A stretch of DNA of 64,000 nucleotides from Cystobacter ferrugineus (GTDB lineage Bacteria > Myxococcota > Myxococcia > Myxococcales > Myxococcaceae). This document shows positions 42,925 to 52,193 of this stretch, one piece after another (within the stretch, counting starts at the first letter, position 1; each line of letters opens with the position of its first letter). The stretch covers positions 298,615 to 362,614 of the forward strand of contig NZ_MPIN01000003.1 of assembly GCF_001887355.1 (NCBI RefSeq). Direction: 5' to 3'. The position numbers and the translations under genes were made by a program. Below the pieces are notes generated by a model. It did no database searches, was not told the origin of the DNA, and saw nothing but the letters and a program-made list of their open reading frames with translations.

Positions 42925-44679
42925 CTAGAAGCCGCCCGTGGTGGACACCGAGCCCGAGGACGGCGTGGTCAACTTGATGTTGTTCCCCGGCTGCCACTGC
43001 ACGCCGTTGGCCGGGTTGCTCTCCTCGCGCTTGAGGCACTTCCACTCGATGGCGGTGTTCGCCGGGAGGGAGATCGCGCCCGTCCAGGTGGGATAGCTCG
43101 TCGGGTTGAGCTTCACCGCGCTGGCGGGAGCCCAGGCGCCCAGGGCGCTGAGATTGCCGACGACATAGACGCTCTGGCCCATGTACGTCTGCCCGTTGTT
43201 GCAGGTGAAGTTGACGGTGACGCTCCCCGGGTTCGGGTCCGGGTCCGGGTTGCCACCGCCGGAGACGACGGCGCCCACGTGGATGGCGGCCGAGGTCATG
43301 CCCGCCACGTTGAAGGTCGCGTTGCCGCTGCCGTCCACCGTGACGGTGCTGCCCGTGCAGGTGCCGTTGTTGAACTCACCGGAGAGCACGTTGCAGTAGG
43401 TGCCGGCCGACAGACCCGTGGCGAAGGAGCGGTTGAGGCCGCCGCCCTCGCGGTTGACGACCACGAAGCCCTTGCCGGTGCGGGCGAAGGCGAGCTGGTT
43501 GTTGCCGTTGTCCCACCAGTTGGAGACGCCCGTGCCCTCGGTCACCGCGCGGAAGCGGACCATGTTGGCGATCTCACGCCAGCGGTGCTCGCACTGCCAC
43601 TCGCCGAAGCAGTTCACCGAGGTGCCATTGTGGACGGACGAGCCCGGGGGCCCCGCGTCCGTGTTGGTGAAGGAGTAGCTGGACATCACCTGCGGGTAGC
43701 CATACGGCCAGCCCAGCATGAAGACGTTGGCCAGGTTGTACAGGCTGCCGTCCTTGTGGGTCAGGATGTTGGCGCCGCCCGCCCCGTGGCCTCGCTGGTT
43801 GTCGTGGTTGTCGGTGAACACCACCGCCTTGCCGCTGGACATGAAGCCCCAGCTCTCACCGAAGGTCTTCAGGTTCTTGATCTGCCCCGTCTTGAACTGC
43901 TCGCCGATCCTCGCGCTGTACTTGAACTCGGTCACCGAGCCGAGGCCGAAGTACTGGCTGGCGGTGACCGCCTCGCCGCCCAGATCGATCACCTCCAGGA
44001 AGATGAAGGGCGAGCCGGTCATGCGGTTGCGGATGCCGGAGATGTCTCCCGGCGACATGTGCTTGGCGGCATCGACCCGGAAGCCCCTCACGCCAATGGA
44101 GGTCAGATCGTTGATGTAGTTGGCCAGCGTCTGCTGCACGTAGCTGGAGCCCGTGTTCAGATCCGGCAGGCCGCTCAGGTCGCAGTTCTGGACGTTGTAG
44201 GCATCCTGGTAGTTGCTGATGCTGCAGATGGGGCTGTGATAGTCATTGGAGCCGTACATGGGGTGGCTGCGCGTACTCCACTTCGTGCCCGCGACCCCCG
44301 TGCTGGAACCACTGGCCCCATAGGACGCCGTGTGGTTGATGACGAGATCGGCATACACAGCCACCCCGGCCGCGTTGCAGCGCTGCACCATGTCGATGAA
44401 CTGCGCCCGGCTTCCACCGCGCGAGTCCAGCTTGTAGCTGACCGGCTGATACCGGGTCCACCACTGCGAACCGGTGATGTGCTCGTTGGGCGGAGACACC
44501 TGGACCCCGGTGTAGCCCTTGGGCCCGAGGAATGTCTCGCATTCGCGGGCCACGTCTGGCCATTTCCACTCGAACAGATGAACGTAGACACCCGCTTGCG
44601 CCGTGCCGGACACGCTCAACGCGAGCGCGCAGCCAAGGGCGCTCAGGACTCCACCACGTTTGTTCACCGCGGTACTCAT
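42925..44679 (-). CDS. Alpha-amylase, GH13 with C-terminal CBM20 starch-binding domain
   Basis: 584 residues. The ATG at 44679 has AGGTGA upstream and opens a signal peptide (ends GTAQA); a GTG nine bases earlier is possible. The barrel is of the animal/actinobacterial type: VYVHLFEWKWPDVARECE, GYTGVQVSPPNEH, DLVINHTASY, GFRVDAAKH with nucleophile Asp203, FIFLEVI with acid/base Glu229, and FTDNHDNQRG with Asp293. Arg201 and the NHDNQ segment suggest the chloride-dependent subclass. A Gly/Asp/Pro linker (DPDPNPGS) leads to a CBM20 (about 484-584) with VYVVGNLSALGAWAPASAVK and EWKCLKREE. It should degrade starch or glycogen outside the cell. Confidence 0.96.
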   Translation of the reverse strand: MSTAVNKRGGVLSALGCALALSVSGTAQAGVYVHLFEWKWPDVARECETFLGPKGYTGVQVSPPNEHITGSQWWTRYQPVSYKLDSRGGSRAQFIDMVQRCNAAGVAVYADLVINHTASYGASGSSTGVAGTKWSTRSHPMYGSNDYHSPICSISNYQDAYNVQNCDLSGLPDLNTGSSYVQQTLANYINDLTSIGVRGFRVDAAKHMSPGDISGIRNRMTGSPFIFLEVIDLGGEAVTASQYFGLGSVTEFKYSARIGEQFKTGQIKNLKTFGESWGFMSSGKAVVFTDNHDNQRGHGAGGANILTHKDGSLYNLANVFMLGWPYGYPQVMSSYSFTNTDAGPPGSSVHNGTSVNCFGEWQCEHRWREIANMVRFRAVTEGTGVSNWWDNGNNQLAFARTGKGFVVVNREGGGLNRSFATGLSAGTYCNVLSGEFNNGTCTGSTVTVDGSGNATFNVAGMTSAAIHVGAVVSGGGNPDPDPNPGSVTVNFTCNNGQTYMGQSVYVVGNLSALGAWAPASAVKLNPTSYPTWTGAISLPANTAIEWKCLKREESNPANGVQWQPGNNIKLTTPSSGSVSTTGGF

Positions 44680-44875
44680 TGTCTTCACCTGGGGGTGAGG
44701 GGAATGGACAACAGAGGACTCTGTTTCTCCTGGACATGACCGTCCAGAGAAACGGGCGAGACCCTAGAAGCCCGCCTTCAGTGACTTCGCGCGTCATTCT
44801 CGGGAAGTGTTGGGAGACTCGATTCAGCAGCGCTGGCACGTGTGAGCCCACCTGTTCTGTTCTAAGCCCCAGGCC

Positions 44876-46123
44876 ATGAAAACTCCCTTGACCCTGCTGG
44901 GCCTCGTCCTGCTCACCGCCGCGTCCTGTTCACATGAATCCCTCACGCGGCCAGCCCCCCCGCCCGGGGATTCCGCCGAGCGCGGCCGCGAGCTCGCCCG
45001 CCGGCTCATCATCGTCGATGGCCACATCGACGTGCCCTACCGGCTCCAGGAGAAGCTGAGCCCCGAGGGCGAGCCCACCGAGGACATCTCCCAGCGCACC
45101 GCCGGGGGAGACTTCGACTACCCCCGCGCGGTGGAGGGCGGGCTGGACGTGCCCTTCATGTCCATCTACATCCCCGCGGAGCTCCAGAAGACGGCCGGTG
45201 CCTCGAAGGCGCTCGCGGACTCGCTGATCGACATGGTGGAGAAGCTCGCCCGCACGTCACCGGACAAGTTCGCCCTGGCGCGCTCGGTGGACGAGGCACG
45301 CCGCAACACGAGCGAGGGCAAGGTCTCCTTCGCCATGGGCATCGAGAACGGCTCCGCCCTGGAGGACTCGGTGGCCAACGTCGCCCACTTCCAGAAGCGC
45401 GGCGTGCGCTACATCACCCTGACGCACTCGGCGGACAACCTGCTCGGCGACTCCTCCTACGCCGAGGGCGCACACCGCTGGAACGGGCTGAGCCCCCTGG
45501 GCAAGCAGGTAGTGGCGGAGATGAACCGCGTGGGCATCATGGTGGACGTGTCGCACCTGTCGGACGCCACCATCCGCCAGGTGCTGGAGACGAGCCAGCA
45601 GCCCGTCATCGCCTCCCACTCCTCGTGCCGCCACTTCACGCCCGGCTTCGAGCGCAACCTCAGCGACGAGCTCATCCGCGCCATCGCCGCCAAGGGGGGC
45701 GTGGTGATGATCAGCTTCGGCTCGGGCTTCCTCCTCCAGGCCGCGCAGGACCATGAGAAGCGGCTGCGCGAGGAGGCCATGGCCTTCATCCAGCAGCAGG
45801 GCCTGACGCGGGAGAGCCCCGAGGTCAGGACGTTCATCGAGAACTGGCTGCGCGAGCACCCGTTTCCCCGGGCCCGCGTCGAGGACGTGGCCGACCACAT
45901 CGATCACGTGGTGAAGCTCGTGGGCATCGATCACGTGGGGCTCGGCTCGGACTTCGACGGTGTGGGCCCCACCCTGCCCGTGGGGCTCGAGGACGTGTCG
46001 CGCTACCCCAACCTCTTCCGGGTGCTGCTCGAGCGCGGCTATGGCGAGGCGGAGCTCGAGAAGCTCGCCTCGGGCAATGTCTTCCGCGTGTGGCGGCAGG
46101 TGGAGGCGACCGCCCGCCCCTGA
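44876..46123 (+). CDS. Membrane dipeptidase (M19) lipoprotein
   Basis: 415 residues. The lipobox is TAASC (Cys18). Metal ligands of the M19 fold are present: His50 and Asp52 in VDGHIDVPY, the bridging Glu in MGIENGSAL, His in MVDVSHLSDATI, and His in PVIASHSSCRH. The GLGSDFDGVG segment supplies the remaining catalytic Asp. Renal-dipeptidase-type enzymes hydrolyse dipeptides, including D-containing ones, and some beta-lactams. A surface-bound dipeptidase suits a bacterium that lives on peptides. Divergent from the amylase with about 196 bp between starts. Confidence 0.95.
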   Translation: MKTPLTLLGLVLLTAASCSHESLTRPAPPPGDSAERGRELARRLIIVDGHIDVPYRLQEKLSPEGEPTEDISQRTAGGDFDYPRAVEGGLDVPFMSIYIPAELQKTAGASKALADSLIDMVEKLARTSPDKFALARSVDEARRNTSEGKVSFAMGIENGSALEDSVANVAHFQKRGVRYITLTHSADNLLGDSSYAEGAHRWNGLSPLGKQVVAEMNRVGIMVDVSHLSDATIRQVLETSQQPVIASHSSCRHFTPGFERNLSDELIRAIAAKGGVVMISFGSGFLLQAAQDHEKRLREEAMAFIQQQGLTRESPEVRTFIENWLREHPFPRARVEDVADHIDHVVKLVGIDHVGLGSDFDGVGPTLPVGLEDVSRYPNLFRVLLERGYGEAELEKLASGNVFRVWRQVEATARP

Positions 46124-46138
46124 GCCCCGGGCGGACGC

Positions 46139-47221
46139 TCAGCGCAGGCTCAGCAGGCCCATGCGCATGAGCTTGGCGAGCGTCTTGAGCGTCTCCAGCT
46201 CGCGCGCGGGGCTGGCCAGCACCAGGGTGGACACGTCCCAGTTGCCGTTGATGAGGCCCACCACCTGTCGCTCCTCGGGCTTGAGCAGCGACAGCTCCTC
46301 CGTGTCCGGCGACAGCTCCGGCACGCTCAGCGGGGGCAGCGCGGCGTAGAGCGATGCCACGTGCTCGCTGTGCGCCATGCGCGCGAACTCGCGCACGCGC
46401 CGGTCCGTCGGGTCGCTCGCCAGCAGCGTCGCGCACACCAGCTCCGTCGCGTCGAACTGCCGCTCGCGCACCAGCACCGCGCCCTTCTCCAGCATGTCCG
46501 TCACCGGATCCACCACCACCTCCGGTGCTCCCTCCACCTCCACCTGCCTGGCGCGCAGCAGCTCGAACACGCGGCGCGTGGTGGACGAGCGCGACAGGCC
46601 GAGCGACAGCCGCAGCCGCCCCAGGTTCTGCCCCCCCGTGCACAGGGTGAGCAGGATGCGGTGCATCAACGGCTGGCGCGGGCTCGGCGGCACGAGCGAG
46701 CGCACCGTCAGCGCATCCCCCGGCAGCACCCGGTCCACGTCCGCCTGCTCATCCACCCAGCGCAGCGACTCGAAGAGCAGCTCGCGCAGGCTCATCTCGC
46801 ACGGCGCCCACTCCTCGCCCGAGCGATCCAGGTCCTCCGTCCAGTGGAAGGCGCCATGTCCGCCGCGCGTCTGGTCCACCATGGAGCCGAGCATCTCCTC
46901 GCGCACCAGCTCGCGCACCAGCCTGGGCTCCACCTTGTGGGCCTGGAAGATGGACTCGAGTCCCTCGCCATCCGGCGGCAGGGCCTTGAGCGCCGCGAGC
47001 ACCGCCGCGCCATCCGCCAGCTTCGCCAGGGCGAGCACCCGGGCCACCCGGCCCCGGAGCCCCTCGTTGGCGATCGCCAACACCTGCCCCGACAGCAGGA
47101 AGAGCCCGCGCTCACCGCCCTCCCAGGAGAGCAGTTGGAGCGTGCCGGTCTTTCGGGAGCTGTCCAACCATTGGAGGAGCTCGGGGAGCGGGAAGCTGGA
47201 GAAATCACCGTGAAGGGCCAT
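46139..47221 (-). CDS. DUF4388 (PatA-type) regulatory protein
   Basis: 360 residues. The N-terminal DUF4388 pattern is clear: MALHGDFSSFPLPELLQWLD, SSRKTGTLQLLSWEGGERG, then LFLLSGQVLAIANEG. The rest is helical, with a winged-helix-like section (LRLSLGLSRSSTTRRVFELL, followed by RARQVEVEG) and a tail with SPDTEELSLLKPEERQVVGL and ARELETLKTLAKLMRMGLL. DUF4388 proteins are abundant in myxobacteria and are placed in signalling, for example next to FrzS-like or gliding genes. An upstream ATG at 47227 could also start. It is divergent from the phosphomutase-like gene with 24 bp between starts. Confidence 0.85.
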   Translation of the reverse strand: MALHGDFSSFPLPELLQWLDSSRKTGTLQLLSWEGGERGLFLLSGQVLAIANEGLRGRVARVLALAKLADGAAVLAALKALPPDGEGLESIFQAHKVEPRLVRELVREEMLGSMVDQTRGGHGAFHWTEDLDRSGEEWAPCEMSLRELLFESLRWVDEQADVDRVLPGDALTVRSLVPPSPRQPLMHRILLTLCTGGQNLGRLRLSLGLSRSSTTRRVFELLRARQVEVEGAPEVVVDPVTDMLEKGAVLVRERQFDATELVCATLLASDPTDRRVREFARMAHSEHVASLYAALPPLSVPELSPDTEELSLLKPEERQVVGLINGNWDVSTLVLASPARELETLKTLAKLMRMGLLSLR

Positions 47222-47245
47222 GCCCATCTCTTACAGTTCTCCGCC

Positions 47246-48181
47246 ATGCGCGTCGCGGTCCTCTTCATCGATGGGGTTGGCATTGGACGAAACGATCCGG
47301 ACATCAACCCGCTTTCCGGACGCGACCACCTGCTCTCCTGGTTCCAGGATGCCCCGCCCCCCCCGCTCCCCGGTGCCGGTCGGTGCTTCCCCGTGGACAC
47401 CACCTTCGGCATCGCCGGCCGTCCCCAGTCCGCTTCCAATCAGACCGCCCTCCTCACCGGGCAACCCGCCCCCGCGCTCATCGGCCGGCACGTCCTCGGC
47501 TATCCGGATGCGGCCCTGCGCGAGATTCTGGCGCGGCACTCGCTCGTCAAACACCTGGTGGCCACCGGCCACACCGCCACCTTCGCCAACTGCTACCCCG
47601 TGGCCTACCTGGATGCCCTGAAGCTGCCCCGGCGCCCCTCGGCCAGCGCCCCCGAGTTCACCCTCACCCCCGCCGCCCTGCGCCGCTTGAAGGCCTCGGC
47701 CAGCACGCTCGCCTTCGCCGCGGGCGGCGTCCCCCTGCGCACCCTGGACGACGCCCGCTCGGGACTCGCCCTCCCCCATGACATCACCGGCGCGCGTGCC
47801 CGCTCCCGCGACCTGGACGTGCCCACGCGCACGCCCGCCGAGGCCGCCGAGGTGTTCTGGCGCATCGCCGGCGAGGCCGACTTCACCTTCTTCGAGCACT
47901 ACCTGGCGGACGAGGCGGGCCATGCCCAGGACTTCGTCGCCGCCCGCGACGCCCTGGACACCTTCGATGCCTTCGCCCGCGCCGTCGTCTCCCTCCGCCC
48001 GGCGGATGCCCGCGTGCTCGTGTGCAGCGACCACGGCAACGTGGAAGATTTGTCCACACGTTCACACACCCTGCACCCGGTGCCCGTGCTCTACTTCGGA
48101 CCGCCAGCGCCCGAACTGGAGTCCCTGGCCACCGTGGCGGACGTGGGCCGCGTGGTGCTGCATTGGTGGGGTGGAGCATGA
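47246..48181 (+). CDS. Alkaline-phosphatase-superfamily metalloenzyme (phosphomutase-like)
   Basis: 311 residues. The first metal ligand motif is VLFIDGVGIGRND, and the last, LVCSDHGNVED, is the DHGNxE of cofactor-independent phosphoglycerate mutases and phosphopentomutases. ASNQTALLTG supplies the nucleophile loop (Ser/Thr) and FEHYLADEAGHAQDF the middle metal ligands. At 311 residues it lacks the long inserted cap domain of iPGM, so the substrate is uncertain. Its TGA overlaps the ATG of the next gene (ATGA), indicating coupled translation. Confidence 0.88.
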   Translation: MRVAVLFIDGVGIGRNDPDINPLSGRDHLLSWFQDAPPPPLPGAGRCFPVDTTFGIAGRPQSASNQTALLTGQPAPALIGRHVLGYPDAALREILARHSLVKHLVATGHTATFANCYPVAYLDALKLPRRPSASAPEFTLTPAALRRLKASASTLAFAAGGVPLRTLDDARSGLALPHDITGARARSRDLDVPTRTPAEAAEVFWRIAGEADFTFFEHYLADEAGHAQDFVAARDALDTFDAFARAVVSLRPADARVLVCSDHGNVEDLSTRSHTLHPVPVLYFGPPAPELESLATVADVGRVVLHWWGGA

Positions 48182-49098
48182 AGGGGCGCGAGCAAGCAGG
48201 GCGAGGGGTGCTGGGGGCGGTGGCCCTGGGGCTCCTGCTCACGCTGACGGGGTGTGCCAGCTTCCGGCGGTTCGCGGCGGGTGAGGTGGCGCTCACGTCG
48301 AGCTGGGAGAGCCCCACGGGCCTCTACCGCATCGAGTACGCCCCGGAGGACGAGCGGGAGCTGACCCGGCTGGTACGGGCGGTGGACGCGGCCCTGCCCC
48401 GGCTGGAGCGCTGGGGGACGCTGCGCGAGCCCCTCACCCTGCGGGTGTTTCCCGATCACGAGAGCCTGGAAGCCGCCGTGCGGCAGGAGGGCCTGGGGTG
48501 GCTGCGCGCCTGGGGCCGCTATGACGAGGTGTTCATCCAGGCGCCCTCCACCTGGGGCCTCGCCGGGGCCTCCCCCGCCCAGTTGAACGAGCTGCTCCTG
48601 CACGAGCTCACCCACAGCCTGATGTACCAGCTCTCGGCGGATCGCCTCGGCTGGTCGCGCAAGCGCATCCCCCTGTGGTTTCGCGAGGGCATGGCCTCGT
48701 ACACGGCGGAGCAGACGTACCGGTGGGGCTCGCTGGAGGAGCTCGCCCGCTACCTCGAGCGCCATCCCGAGGCGGATCCCCTGCGCAAGCCCGAGGGGCA
48801 CTACCGCGACGAGTCGAACCTCGTGTACGGGGTGGCGCACCACGCCTTCACGTTCCTCGTGCGGCGCTATGGCGAGGAGGCGGTGCGCGGCGTGATGCGC
48901 GAGATGAAGGGGGGAGCGGCCTTCCCGGAGGCCTTCGAGGCCGCCATCGGGTTGTCACCGGACGCCTTCGTGCGCGACTTCACCCTCTACGTGAAGTGGA
49001 GGGGATTTCGTGGCGGGCGGTCGCTTCCCCGGCCTCCCGTTGACGCCCGTCCCCTCGGAGGGCCCCCTGCCGCATCGGGGGAGTCTCACCCACCGTGA
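48178..49098 (+). CDS. Gluzincin metallopeptidase lipoprotein (peptidase MA-like)
   Basis: 306 residues. The lipobox is LTGC. The zinc site is HELTHSLMYQ (HExxH) followed after about 25 residues by the third ligand in WFREGMASY. Upstream, EPLTLRVFPDHESLEAAV and FIQAPSTWGLA match the peptidase-MA substrate-binding strands. The tail after residue 280 is Pro/Arg-rich and probably unfolded. It overlaps the phosphomutase-like gene by the ATGA quartet; why a surface peptidase is coupled to that enzyme is not clear. Confidence 0.87.
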   Translation: MKGREQAGRGVLGAVALGLLLTLTGCASFRRFAAGEVALTSSWESPTGLYRIEYAPEDERELTRLVRAVDAALPRLERWGTLREPLTLRVFPDHESLEAAVRQEGLGWLRAWGRYDEVFIQAPSTWGLAGASPAQLNELLLHELTHSLMYQLSADRLGWSRKRIPLWFREGMASYTAEQTYRWGSLEELARYLERHPEADPLRKPEGHYRDESNLVYGVAHHAFTFLVRRYGEEAVRGVMREMKGGAAFPEAFEAAIGLSPDAFVRDFTLYVKWRGFRGGRSLPRPPVDARPLGGPPAASGESHPP

Positions 49099-49195
49099 TT
49101 GGCCCCCCGGTCCGTTTCTGTTACGACGAGCCCGGACCATCCCCACCCAGGCGCGCGTCCTCCTCGCGTTCCCTGGTGTGTGAGGAGATTGCAAG

Positions 49196-50014
49196 ATGAA
49201 GCTGCGTACACTGAGCTTGACGGTGCTCGGCACCCTGGGGCTTTCCGCGTCCATGGCCTGCCAGAAGGAGGAGGCGACCCCCGCGCCCGCTCCCGCCGCC
49301 CAGGCTCCGGCCCCCACCATCAAGGCCCAGCACCTGTCCGAGGACGTGGCCGTTCCCCAGGAGGAGAGTGACCAGGCGCCCAAGGGCGGTGGCACCATCC
49401 GGGGCCTCGTCACCTTCAAGGGCACTCCGCCCGCGCCCGCGCCCATCACCCCGGGCACGGATCCCAACTGCGATGGGATGGACCTGGAGGATCAACCCGT
49501 CCAGGTGAAGGCCGGCAAGCTGGCCAACGTCCTGGTGCGGGTACAGGGCCTGGTGCCCGGTCAGCCCCAGACGCCGCCGGAGCAGATGGTGGTGGTGGAC
49601 CAGAACCGCTGCACGTACAAGCCCCGCGTCCAGGGCGCCGTCGCCGGCCAGCCCATCGTGCTCATGAACAGCGACAGCACGCTGCACAATGTGCGGGGCA
49701 CGTCCGGCGGCAAACAGCTCTTCAACGTGACGCAGCCCCCCCTGAAGACGAAGGAGGCCAGGCCCCCGTCGGAGGCGGAGGTCATCCGCCTCAAGTGCGA
49801 CATCCACCCGTGGATGACGGCGTGGGTGGTGGTGAATCCGAATCCGTACTTCAACACCTCGGATGAGGAGGGCTCCTTCCGCATCGAGGGCGTGCCCCCG
49901 GGCACGTACACCCTGGGCGCGTGGCACGAGACGCTCGGGACGAAGACGGCCCAGGTGACGGTGAAGGAGGGCCAGGAGACCGAGATCTCCTTCGAGTACG
50001 TGGCGGCGAAGTAG
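49196..50014 (+). CDS. Cupredoxin-like lipoprotein
   Basis: 272 residues. The signal ends with lipobox SMAC (Cys22), followed by a Glu/Pro/Ala linker. A beta-sandwich (65-215) carries type-1 copper ligands in the usual order: His164 in STLHNVRG, Cys201 and His204 in LKCDIHPWM, and Met207. The last 50 residues are a transthyretin-like/CNA-B strand pair (GSFRIEGVPPGTYTLGAWHE), common next to methylamine-utilisation-type cupredoxins. It is a probable periplasmic or surface electron carrier; the redox partner is unknown. Confidence 0.87.
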   Translation: MKLRTLSLTVLGTLGLSASMACQKEEATPAPAPAAQAPAPTIKAQHLSEDVAVPQEESDQAPKGGGTIRGLVTFKGTPPAPAPITPGTDPNCDGMDLEDQPVQVKAGKLANVLVRVQGLVPGQPQTPPEQMVVVDQNRCTYKPRVQGAVAGQPIVLMNSDSTLHNVRGTSGGKQLFNVTQPPLKTKEARPPSEAEVIRLKCDIHPWMTAWVVVNPNPYFNTSDEEGSFRIEGVPPGTYTLGAWHETLGTKTAQVTVKEGQETEISFEYVAAK

Positions 50015-50049
50015 CGACCAGGTGTGGTGAGAAGGGACGACGCTGGTCA

Positions 50050-50078
50050 TTGATTGTCCTTTCCTCCACAGACATACC
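50050..50078 (+). promoter_or_regulatory. Possible sigma-70-type promoter of the VIT/vWA gene
   Basis: TTGATT (50050-50055) and CATACC (50073-50078) are spaced by 17 bp. Only 14 bp separate the -10 box from the ATG at 50092, so the leader would be very short. Weak match at -10. Confidence 0.3.
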
Positions 50079-50091
50079 TAGAGTGCGTGGG

Positions 50092-52089
50092 ATGCGCGCC
50101 CTCTCAGGCTGGTGGATGGTTGGTCTGCTCCTCGGTTCATGGCCAGGGCACGTCCTGGCCGAGCAACCGGTACGAACCACGGAGAAACCCGTGGCCGAGG
50201 ACGCGGGCTCCGCGGGCTGGAACGAGGTGACGCACCGAGTGGAGGCGCGGATCTCGGGAGAGGTGGTGGACCTCACCGTCCTGCGCACCTTCCACAACCC
50301 GAGCCGGCACTTCCTCGAACAAGAGGAGTTCCTCGAGTTGCCCCGGGGTGGCTCGGTGAATGGCTTCGCGTTCGAGGCCCAGGGGCGATGGACGGACGGC
50401 GTCCTGCTCGACGCGAAGCAAGCACGGGACCGCTACAAAGCCCTGCGGCACGAGGGCCCCGCCGCGCCCCTCCCGGTCGCCTGGCTCTCGGGCTCGGGTG
50501 GATGGATGATGCTGCGGATGTTGAACGTGCCACCGCGCGGCTCGGTGACGGTGCGCTACACCCTCCGGACGCGGCTGGGCTACGCCGAGGGGCGGAGAAC
50601 CTTCTCCTATCCCCTCTCCATCAACGAAGACGCCCCGCGCCCCTCGCTCACGGTGGTGCCTCCCCACACCGGGTCTACTCCGCGCATCGTCCAAGCCAAG
50701 GGCGCGCTCGAGGTGTCCTGGGCTCCCGAGCGTCCCACCCGGGTCGAGGCACGCGCGGGCCAGGTCGCGCTGGGCTCGGGCGCCCTGGGCTTCATCCAGA
50801 TTCAAGCGCCCCCGCGCCTGTCTCCGGTGCCCGTGCGCGCGCGCGTCGTCTTCGTGGTGGATGCCTCGCACAGCGTGGGCCCCGAGGGCATCACCCAACA
50901 ACTCGCCGTCGCCAGCGCCTACCTTCAGCAACTGCCCGACGCCACGGCCGAGGTGGTGGTGTTCCGCCGCGCCGCCGAGCGTCTCTTCGGCCGATTCATT
51001 CCCGCCTCGGACTGGAAGGACACGCTCGCCGCCGTTCCCCCGGCGCGGCTCGCGCCAGGCAACGGCTCGCATCTGGACGAAGGGCTGCGGCTCGCCCAGC
51101 GGGTGCTCGCGACCGGAGATGGACCCGCGCGCGTCCTGGCGCTCTCGGATGGCCATGTTCGTCAGGCGTATGAGGCCGTGCCACCCGCTCCCGTCACGTC
51201 GGCGTCCGACGCCGCCGTCCACCTGCTGTTGCTCGACGACATCCTCTCCCCGACTTTCCCCAGCATGACGCTGACGAAGCCGCCCGTGCGAGGCGCGTGT
51301 GGGGAATGGAAGCTCCTGCCGCGAGAGGGGCCTCCCTCCTCGAAGGAGTTGGAATCGCTCGTGCGGCCCGTGCGGTGGGACAATCTCCGCCTCGAGAACG
51401 CACAGGGCCACCCCATGAGGGACGTGCCGACGCTGTCCGAGGGGCAAGGACATGACGTCTGGATGTGGCTCCCCGAAACCACGCCACTCCCCCTGACGCT
51501 GCGTGGAGAAGCATGGCGGTGTCCCGTGTCCGTTCGGGTGGACGTCGACCCGGCGCTCTCCGCGGATCTCGGCCGCCACTCGTACGCCACGCTCCCCCCG
51601 GCGCCCCCGCCTGGAGCCGACGATGGGCCCGTCGAGAAGGCACGTCGGCGGCTCGCGACGGCCGGGGATTGGGTGTCCGAGGACCGCTCCTTCCTGGCGC
51701 TCCCACCCGGGGCCGGCCCCTCTTCCGCCCGGAAGCTTGCGATGGAGGACCCGATCGAGGAGGGGGGCATGGGCTCGGGGGTCATATCGGGACTCCTCTG
51801 TTGCGAGACAGGGTCGCTCGAGATGCCGATGCCTGGCGTGGACCCGCGAGAACTCGACGCGGAGCTGGAGCGGCTGCTCCGGGCGGCCATCACCGCATGC
51901 CCTCGCGGAAGCAAGCCCCTCCAGGTCCAGGTGGAGAGCACGAGAGATGAGATCATCGACGTGCGGGTGGTGGGCGCGGCGTCCCCCGGCGAGGAAGCAT
52001 GTGTGCGCGAGGCCGCCTGGGCGCTCCGTCTGGGCGTGAGCTTCAAGGGCGATACGACGCCGTTGCGCCAGGTGACCCTGCGTCCGTAG
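50092..52089 (+). CDS. VIT and von Willebrand factor A domain protein with AgmX-like C-terminal region
   Basis: 665 residues. A signal peptide (ends VLAEQ) precedes a VIT domain (about 45-180): NEVTHRVEARISGEVVDLTV, then LRTFHNPSRHFLEQEEFLEL. The vWA domain starts at RVVFVVDASHSVGPEGI, where DASHS is the MIDAS metal site, and continues to VLALSDGHVRQAYE. The last 80 residues (ITACPRGSKPLQVQVESTRD, then GAASPGEEACVREAAWALRL) resemble the AgmX/PglI TonB-like domain with its two Cys. VIT-vWA proteins are inter-alpha-trypsin-inhibitor-like and usually secreted. No ATPase partner adjoins. Start chosen at 50092 because it opens the signal peptide. Confidence 0.87.
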   Translation: MRALSGWWMVGLLLGSWPGHVLAEQPVRTTEKPVAEDAGSAGWNEVTHRVEARISGEVVDLTVLRTFHNPSRHFLEQEEFLELPRGGSVNGFAFEAQGRWTDGVLLDAKQARDRYKALRHEGPAAPLPVAWLSGSGGWMMLRMLNVPPRGSVTVRYTLRTRLGYAEGRRTFSYPLSINEDAPRPSLTVVPPHTGSTPRIVQAKGALEVSWAPERPTRVEARAGQVALGSGALGFIQIQAPPRLSPVPVRARVVFVVDASHSVGPEGITQQLAVASAYLQQLPDATAEVVVFRRAAERLFGRFIPASDWKDTLAAVPPARLAPGNGSHLDEGLRLAQRVLATGDGPARVLALSDGHVRQAYEAVPPAPVTSASDAAVHLLLLDDILSPTFPSMTLTKPPVRGACGEWKLLPREGPPSSKELESLVRPVRWDNLRLENAQGHPMRDVPTLSEGQGHDVWMWLPETTPLPLTLRGEAWRCPVSVRVDVDPALSADLGRHSYATLPPAPPPGADDGPVEKARRRLATAGDWVSEDRSFLALPPGAGPSSARKLAMEDPIEEGGMGSGVISGLLCCETGSLEMPMPGVDPRELDAELERLLRAAITACPRGSKPLQVQVESTRDEIIDVRVVGAASPGEEACVREAAWALRLGVSFKGDTTPLRQVTLRP

Positions 52090-52193
52090 CGCCCGGCGCG
52101 CCCGGGTGGGTATCATCGCGGGCGAGTGGAATGGACAACGTCGCCCCAGGTACCCGCGCCCCTCGGAATCCGGTCCCCCCGTGGAGTCGTCCG

